Assembly: GCA_030674155.1 (NCBI GenBank)
Contig: JASPKP010008096.1
Location: forward strand, 1 to 11,959
Length of the DNA: 11,959 nucleotides
Origin: Stramonita haemastoma
Lineage: Eukaryota; Mollusca; Gastropoda; Neogastropoda; Muricidae
Direction of reading: 5' to 3'
The position numbers were made by a program, and so were the translations under genes. Under the pieces are notes generated by a model that saw only the letters and a program-made list of their open reading frames with translations, had not been told where the DNA came from and did no database searches. This document shows, piece after piece, positions 7,679-11,959 of this stretch (position 1 is the stretch's first letter; each line of letters starts with the position of its first letter).

Positions 7679-7699
7679 ATTTCACTGCAGAGCATTGCC
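7679..7699 (-). repeat. Right terminal inverted repeat of the transposon
   Basis: Reads ATTTCACTGCAGAGCATTGCC on the + strand apart from the outer TTAA, and is the complement of the left end with one mismatch. The TTAA at 7700-7703 follows immediately. The host sequence resumes with GAATACAATGATAAAG, a repeat unit of the adjacent GAT-rich array. Confidence 0.9.
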
Positions 7700-7703
7700 T
7701 TAA

Positions 7704-8050
7704 GAATACAATGATAAAGATAACAATAATGCTGATGATAAAGTATATGATGATAAAGGTAACGATAATGATGATGATGATGTTGATAAAGAATACAATG
7801 ATAAAGATAATGATGATGATAATGATAAAGAATACAGCGATAAAAATAATGGTGATGATGACAAATGATGACCATGATGATGATGATAACTGACAAATAA
7901 TGTTGATAAAGAATACAATGATAAAGATAAGAATGTTGGTGACAATGATGATGATATAGATTACATTAATAATGATGACGATGATGATGACAATGATGGT
8001 AAAGAAGATAATGATGATGATGACAATGATGACCGTGTCGCTGACCATGG
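7704..8050 (+). repeat. GATAAAGAATACAATGATAAAGATAA / GAT-rich imperfect array
   Basis: A degenerate array of GAT, GATAAA and AATAAT words, with a longer unit (AAGAATACAATGATAAAG) near 7703, 7791 and 7908. It runs almost to the exon at 8065. Open frames of Met/Ile/Asp runs on one strand, and of His/Ile/Ser runs on the other, are repeat artefacts. Confidence 0.9.
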
Positions 8051-8064
8051 TGATGATGGTGCAG

Positions 8065-8211
8065 GAAACAGAGCAGCAGCCTGACGTTGTGGTCAGTGTG
8101 GAGCAGCAGGCTCTGGCTGTGGACCGTCTGCTTCTGGCTCCTCTGGCCCTGCCTGACCACCTGGACAGACAGCAGATCCTGACCCATGTCCTGCAGCACA
8201 CACACCACCCG
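8065..8211 (+). CDS. Internal exon 2 of the unidentified host gene
   Basis: Forty-nine codons in the only open frame, starting ETEQQPDVVV after GGTGCAG|GAA and ending THHP before CCG|GTCAGA. The middle is rich in Leu, Ala and Asp (LAVDRLLLAPLALPDHLD) and looks alpha-helical. GC content and codon pattern stand out sharply from the flanking GAT array and CTGT repeat. Both ends are in phase 0, fitting the exons before and after. Oddities: the acceptor has almost no pyrimidine tract, and the donor has C at +3. If the donor is skipped, the frame ends four codons later at TAG 8221-8223. No family is recognised. Confidence 0.75.
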
Positions 8212-8251
8212 GTCAGACACTAGTACACTGGCTAGATAGAGATAGAGAGAT

Positions 8252-8390
8252 TATACCCTCCTTCTGTCTGTGTGTATGCCTACCCTCTGTCTGTCTGCCC
8301 CTCTGTCTGTCTGTCCATGGGTCTGCCTGTCTGTCTGTCTTGTCTCTGTTTGCCTATATCTGTCTTTCCATTCTCTCTATTATATGTATA
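8252..8390 (+). repeat. (CTGT)n-type imperfect microsatellite
   Basis: CTGTCTGT runs with CCTGCC and CCATGGG interruptions, just inside the intron after the exon donor. It is related in word content to the larger CTGT minisatellite near 10311-10890. No gene is supported. Confidence 0.85.
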
Positions 8391-8903
8391 GAGGTGAAGT
8401 AGTGGATAACAAAGATTCACAAATGTTGTGTTTATACTCTTTAACATGTTGATTTTTTTAAGTCCTGTATTACTAGCTAAACTCTTGAGAGAAATAAGTA
8501 TGGACTTTTCAAAAAACATGAATTAAGGATGTTCAGGACATTTTGTATTGATAAAGATGATCAAAATTTGTAGAGATACATTTTTTGATTTATTCGAACA
8601 ATACCACCTGTTGGTAAACTTAAGCCTATGAATGATCCTGTCATTTTTTAACTTCCATTGTAGTATCTGTCTGTCAGTTTATTTCATCCTTCAGATATCG
8701 CCATGGCAAAGACCTTAAATACAGTTTATTTACTGTGTAAAACAGAGAAATCTGCCATGACTTAAAGTCATACACAATACATTACAATGACATATTTTAG
8801 AATGTTGTCATCCAAATTGATATGTAGAGGGATTGTTAATGGGTCATTTTACACTTTGTGTTATAAAAAGTAGATCTTAGATTGTTGATATAACATTGAG
8901 TAC
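8391..8903. other. Intron, nothing further recognised
   Basis: AT-rich intronic sequence between the CTGT tract and the 42-bp repeat. I see no ORF, RNA gene or repeat that stands out. Confidence 0.6.
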
Positions 8904-9047
8904 TGTGTGTGTAGATGATGGATGTGTTGATGTGTCATTGAGCACTATGTGTGTAGATTTTGGATGTGTTGATGTGTCATTGAGCACTGTGTGTGTAGAT
9001 GATGGATGTGTTGATGTGTCATTGAGCACTGTGTGCTGTGTGTGTAG
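8904..9047 (+). repeat. 42-bp tandem repeat ending at an exon acceptor
   Basis: Units begin at 8904, 8946, 8988 and 9030, exactly 42 bp apart. Each begins TGTGTGTAGAT and ends GTGTCATTGAGCAC. The fourth unit is cut off by the exon and supplies its acceptor TGTGTGTAG|ATTTTGG. Earlier units therefore repeat the same TGTGTGTAG|AT sequence, one of them followed by ATTTTGG as at the exon. Because 42 is divisible by 3, the array is open as a 14-residue repeat, but I regard it as intronic. Confidence 0.9.
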
Positions 9048-9116
9048 ATTTTGGGCAGCTTGCTGCAAGGGGAGATGAGTACTCCCAGCGCCTGGTTCCA
9101 CAGGTACAGGCAACAG
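9048..9116 (+). CDS. Internal exon 3 of the unidentified host gene
   Basis: The frame reads ILGSLLQGEMSTPSAWFHRY and then RQQ to CAG|GTACCT (9116/9117), 23 codons with both ends in phase 0. The GC-rich open frame actually continues as VPEHLQPHL…LPYLCHS to TCT|GTGTGT at 9188, also in phase 0 (47 codons). The longer form may be the real one, since its extra part is as protein-like as the rest. A third donor, CACAG|GTACAG at 9102, would leave phase 2 and not fit. The two phase-0 donors could be used alternatively and would add or drop 24 residues. Family unknown. Confidence 0.65.
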
Positions 9117-9183
9117 GTACCTGAGCACCTGCAGCCCCACCTGACCTCTGCCCCAGATGTAGTAGCATTGCCTTACCTGTGTC

Positions 9184-9188
<5 letters not shown>

Positions 9189-9253
<65 letters not shown>
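9189..9253 (+). repeat. (GT)n microsatellite after exon 3
   Basis: A pure GT run of about 65 bases directly following the candidate distal donor TCT|GT at 9188/9189. If that donor is used, the U1-binding site lies inside the microsatellite. Confidence 0.97.
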
Positions 9254-9256
<3 letters not shown>

Positions 9257-9338
9257 AGTGTCATCAAGGCAGAGAGACTGTAGTGACAGCAAGCATAACT
9301 CTTGGCGAAAAATATTCATGGAAAGTAAATGATAAAAC

Positions 9339-9990
9339 AAAAAGTGTGTACAATAAGGCAAATATCATTTCACTTGATAATAGTCTGATGTATTAAGACA
9401 TTGAACACAGTTTACTATGATAATCACAGTTAGTAATAGAACAAAGTGTGTATAATAAATCAAATATCATTTCAGTTGATAATAGTCTGTTCTGTTAAGA
9501 TATTGAACTCAGTTTACTATGATAATCACAGGTAGTATAGAACAAAAAGTGTGTATGATAAGGCAAATATCATTTCAGTTGATAATAGTCTGTTGCATTA
9601 AGACATTGAACACAGTTTACTATGATAATCACAGGTAGTAATAGAACAAAGTGTGTATGATTAGACCAATATCATTTCGCTTGATGTACTCTATTCTGTT
9701 AAGATATTGAACACAGTTTAATTAAAGTGATATATAATCACAGATAGTAATAGAATAAAAGGTGTGTTTGATAAGACCTGTAGATATCAGTGCACTTCTC
9801 CATTCTATTAGAAACAATGAACACAGTTTAAAGTGATAAATAATAACCTTTACCTTTAAGTAATAGAATGCAAAAAGTGTGCGTGATAAGACAAATATCA
9901 AATCGCTTGATAATTATTCTATTAAAGTATTAAACACAGTTTAAAGTGATAAATAATCACAGATGGCAATAGTATGTTTTAAAAAGTGTG
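9339..9990 (+). repeat. 102-116 bp intronic tandem array, about six units
   Basis: Copies of a unit starting AAGTGTGTA.AATAAG.CAAATATCATTTC and ending CACAG.TAGTAATAGAAC begin near 9342, 9444, 9547, 9649, 9759, 9875 and (partial) 9984. The first four are 102-103 bp apart and similar. Later ones are 110-116 bp apart and more diverged. Each contains ATTGAACACAGTTTA. It looks like a small satellite that expanded from the left end. No coding potential. Confidence 0.92.
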
Positions 9991-10190
9991 ATGATGTAGA
10001 GGACTGTGATGATAATAATGATGATGATGTTAGAGGACTAACAGTTGATTTTTAAAAGTGTGATGATGTATAGGACTGTGATGATGAGGAGGAGGATTAT
10101 GTAGAGGACGGTGATGATAATGATGATGATGTAGAGGAATGTGATGATGTAGATGATGATGATGTTGGAGGACTAAGGGTGGAGGTGGTT
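9985..10190 (+). repeat. GAT-rich array before exon 4
   Basis: Repeats of GATGATGTAGAGGACTGTGATGAT and GATGATGATGTTAGAGGACTAA-like words run up to the exon acceptor. Purine-rich, so the acceptor has hardly any pyrimidine tract. Confidence 0.88.
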
Positions 10191-10194
10191 GCAG

Positions 10195-10306
10195 ATTTTT
10201 GTGGCGGTGGCGATAGACGGCAGACTGGGGGACCAGAGGCCTTCAGTGGTGGCCGCTGCTGTCCTGGGCTACCTGCTGCAGGAGCTGGCTGAGGACTTTC
10301 TGTGTG
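10195..10306 (+). CDS. Internal exon 4 of the unidentified host gene
   Basis: After GGTTGCAG|ATT the frame reads IFVAVAIDGRLGDQRPSVVA and then AAVLGYLLQELAEDFLC to TGTG|GTGTGT (10306/10307). It begins in phase 0 and ends in phase 1, so the last G pairs with GT of the next exon to make Gly. Hydrophobic residues every third or fourth position (VVAAAVLGYLLQELAEDFL) suggest an amphipathic helix. The exon is clearly GC-richer than its flanks. The frame stays open beyond the donor only because the minisatellite lacks stops in it. No family assigned. Confidence 0.78.
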
Positions 10307-10310
10307 GTGT

Positions 10311-10334
10311 GTGCCTCTGTCTTCTCCACATGGC

Positions 10335-10369
<35 letters not shown>

Positions 10370-10395
10370 GCCTCTGTCTTCTCCACATGGCTGCC

Positions 10396-10430
<35 letters not shown>

Positions 10431-10890
10431 ACCTCTGTCTTCTCCACATGGTTGGCTGGCTGTCTGTCTGTCTGTACCTCTGTCTTCTCCACATGTCTGT
10501 CTGTGTACATCTGTCTTCTCCACATGTCTGTCTGTCTGTACCTCTGTCTTCTCCACATGGTTGGCTGGCTGTCTGTCTGTCTGTACCTCTGTCTTCTCCA
10601 CATGTCTGTCTGTGTACATCTGTCTTCTCCACATGTCTGTCGGTCTGTACATCTGTCTTCTCCACATGTCTGTCTGTACATCTGTCTTCTCCACATGTCT
10701 GTCTGTCTGTACCTCTGTCTTCTCCACATGTCTGTCTGTGTACATCTGTCTTCTCCACATGTCTGTCTGTCTGTACATCTGTCTTCTCCACATGTCTGTC
10801 TGTACATCTGTCTTCTCCAGCATGTCTGTCTGTCTGTACATCTGTTTTCTCCAGCATGTCTGTCTGTCTGTCTGTGTATCTTTTTGTCTG
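10311..10890 (+). repeat. CTGT minisatellite, 15 copies of a TCTGTCTTCTCCACATG core
   Basis: The core TCTGTCTTCTCCACATG recurs about 15 times, separated by variable (CTGT)n spacers and either GTACATC or GTACCTC. Two units carry an inserted GGTTGGCTGGC. The last two have CTCCAGCATG in place of CTCCACATG. Very long open frames run through it on both strands (up to about 280 codons), but these are Cys-Leu-Ser or Asp-Arg-Gln-Thr repeats without a start context. I consider them intronic artefacts. The first unit overlaps the donor of exon 4. Confidence 0.95.
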
Positions 10891-10974
10891 TCTGTCTTGT
10901 TCTCTTTCTCTCTTCAGCAAGCATGAAGCCACAACTTCTGAGGTTGAAAAATATTCAGTGTTGTTACTGTGGTC

Positions 10975-11020
<46 letters not shown>

Positions 11021-11531
11021 CGTGTCTGTGCATGTCAAAATTTTATTTCCAGATGGTACATGGCGTGTGCATGTGTGTCTGTGTCTGTGTGTGTGTGTAG
11101 AGCTTGAGAGTAGTAAACTAGTAAACTTTTCAGTGTTTTGATTGTGATGATTATGATAAAAAATAATGACAATGATAACAGCAATAATTACTATCATAAT
11201 CATAAATGATAATGCTCTTAAATGAAACATTCAATCTTCTTTTTATTTCTTTGGATTTTATGTTGTTGATTTTTTTTCTCATAAAAATGCCAGACTTGTG
11301 TTGTGAGTGACTTTTACGTAAGATGAAGACTTGGATCCGTTTGTTGCAGCAGGTTTGTATGTTAGGTGGTGTGGTTGGGATGTCAGTCAGAAATTTGGCA
11401 TTCATACACAAAAAAATCCTCTATTTGACAATAGATGTTGTTATGGCAAATATCAATAGCTCTTGTTGTTACAGTATTGTAAATGATAAGTGAAATGCGT
11501 CAATGTGATACTAATGTGAGGACTGTTGCAG
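10891..11531 (+). other. Last intron: TG tracts and AT-rich sequence
   Basis: Contains a strong splice-acceptor-like site, TTCTCTTTCTCTCTTCAG|C at about 10919, a (TG)n tract at about 10978-11011 passing into GCGCGCGTGCGTGT, a second TG tract at about 11067-11098, and an AT/GAT-rich part at 11140-11215. The remainder to the last exon has no open frame or RNA gene that I can support. Confidence 0.6.
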
Positions 11532-11611
11532 GTTATGATATTTTCGAGATCGGGGCTGCCCTCACTCATGTGGAGTCCATCCTGGACAGCAGCCTGCCCT
11601 CGAGCCTGTGA
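11532..11611 (+). CDS. Terminal coding exon of the unidentified host gene
   Basis: After GACTGTTGCAG|GT the split Gly codon is followed by YDIFEIGAALTHVESILDSS, then LPSSL and TGA 11609-11611. Joined to exon 4 the protein ends …AEDFLC-GYDIFEIGAAL…, and the natural flow of the sequence across the junction supports the splice. The stop is followed by repeat-rich 3' untranslated sequence. The product is rich in Leu, Ala and Ser and probably helical. I recognise no domain and give no function. Confidence 0.78.
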
Positions 11612-11959
11612 GGTCTTCAGAGCAGCTGTCTGTCTGCTGTCTGCTGTGATGTCATCACAACTGCTGTCTGCTGTGATGTCATCAGAACTGCTGTACCTGT
11701 GATGTCATCAGAACCTTGTGCTGTCATCACAACAGCTGTTTATCTGCTGTACCTGTGATGTCATCAGAACTTTGTGCTGTCTGCACAACAGCTGTTTTAT
11801 CTGCTGTACCTGTGATGTCACCACAACAGCTATTTATTGCTGTCCTCTGTGCTGCACACACACACAAGTTTTACAAGAGCTGATCTGCCTTGTGTTGTGC
11901 TGATGGTAGCAGTTTGATTTGAACTGACATTCACTGTCCTGTGAATATGCTTTTATTTG
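11612..11959 (+). other. 3' untranslated region with a CTGCTGTGATGTCATCA repeat
   Basis: Seven copies of GTGATGTCATCA[GC]AAC or a one- to three-base variant begin near 11646, 11673, 11699, 11719, 11755, 11774 and 11812, separated by GCTGTCTGCT or GCTGTACCT spacers. The core TGATGTCATCA is a palindrome resembling a CRE/AP-1 site. Several spacers contain the palindrome AACAGCTGTT. I see no AATAAA before the window ends, so the poly(A) site probably lies beyond 11959. An open frame at 11718-11903 is a repeat artefact. Confidence 0.7.

Larger units (their letters stand above)
4937..7703 (+). mobile_element. TTAA-flanked DNA transposon, Mutator-like/Kolobok type, decayed
   Basis: The element spans 4941-7699 (2759 bp) and is bounded by TTAA at 4937-4940 and 7700-7703. 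Its ends are inverted repeats of 21 bp with one mismatch: GGCGATGCTCTGCAGTGAAA at the left and the complement of TTTCACTGCAGAGCATTGCC at the right. TTAA target duplications are known for piggyBac and Kolobok elements. The internal transposase pieces (5639-5753 and 6551-6795) carry motifs of the 'Mutator-like transposase' family, not of piggyBac, so Kolobok or a relative fits best. The element lies in sense orientation inside a host-gene intron, and frameshifts in the transposase show that it is not autonomous. An insertion in this intron is consistent with the surviving splice sites on either side. Confidence 0.82.

Noticed and set aside
4937..7703. piggyBac assignment based on TTAA alone
   Set aside because: The ends start with GGC and not the usual CCY pattern, and the protein pieces match Mutator-like motifs.
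7629..8220. Reverse-strand ORFs of 75-190 codons (Ile/His/Ser-rich)
   Set aside because: They are mirror images of the GAT array and of exon 2. There is no independent domain or start context.
10919..10971. Possible cassette exon after a strong acceptor, about 53 bases, phase 1 to phase 1 (SMKPQLLRLKN…CCYC)
   Set aside because: Phases would fit between exons 4 and 5, but the peptide is not convincing, the donor (GTCACT) is weak, and joining exon 4 directly to exon 5 reads more naturally.

Overview
The window looks like animal nuclear DNA, most likely from an invertebrate and perhaps a mollusc. It is intron-rich and AT-rich, with short GC-richer exons between GT-AG introns. It is crowded with microsatellites (TG, TC, GA, TA, CTGT, GAT) and minisatellites, and it carries decayed retrotransposon and DNA-transposon copies. 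There is no operon structure, Shine-Dalgarno site, rRNA, tRNA or CRISPR array. The mollusc assignment is an inference from repeat style and transposon types, not from a marker gene.

The only host gene I can support is on the + strand and occupies the right two thirds. Five short exons (about 4800-4889, 8065-8211, 9048-9116 or -9188, 10195-10306 and 11532-11611) join in phase (0, 0, 0, 1) into one C-terminal reading frame that ends at TGA 11609-11611. The product is leucine-rich and probably alpha-helical. I do not recognise the family. A possible 5' end lies near 2185-2372 (TATA-like box, short uORF, arginine-rich first exon with a GC-type donor), but its link to the downstream exons is unproven.

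Left region (1-4715): AT-rich sequence without a clear gene, a 64-69 bp tandem repeat near 892-1342, a doubtful reverse-strand ORF at 2378-2590, the 3' end of a dead non-LTR retrotransposon at 3901-4228 running into a (TC)32 tract, and four copies of an ~80 bp repeat that stop where the GC-rich exon region begins.

Middle region (4937-7703): a complete but decayed DNA transposon sits in the first visible intron of the host gene. It has 21-bp terminal inverted repeats (20/21 matching) flanked on both sides by TTAA. Inside are pieces of a transposase of the 'Mutator-like' / Kolobok type. The conserved KNxxGS..MExE motif is split by a phase-1 GT-AG intron (5754-6550) that has filled with TG, GA and TA microsatellites. 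Frameshifts show that this copy is dead.

Right region (7704-11959): each host exon is closely framed by a different tandem repeat, namely GAT-rich arrays, a 42-bp repeat, a long (GT)n, a ~102-116 bp satellite-like array and a 15-copy CTGT minisatellite. The 3' UTR holds seven copies of a motif built on the palindrome TGATGTCATCA. I found no previously undescribed defence or metabolic system. The most informative objects are the spliced, TTAA-flanked transposon and the repeat-framed exon series.
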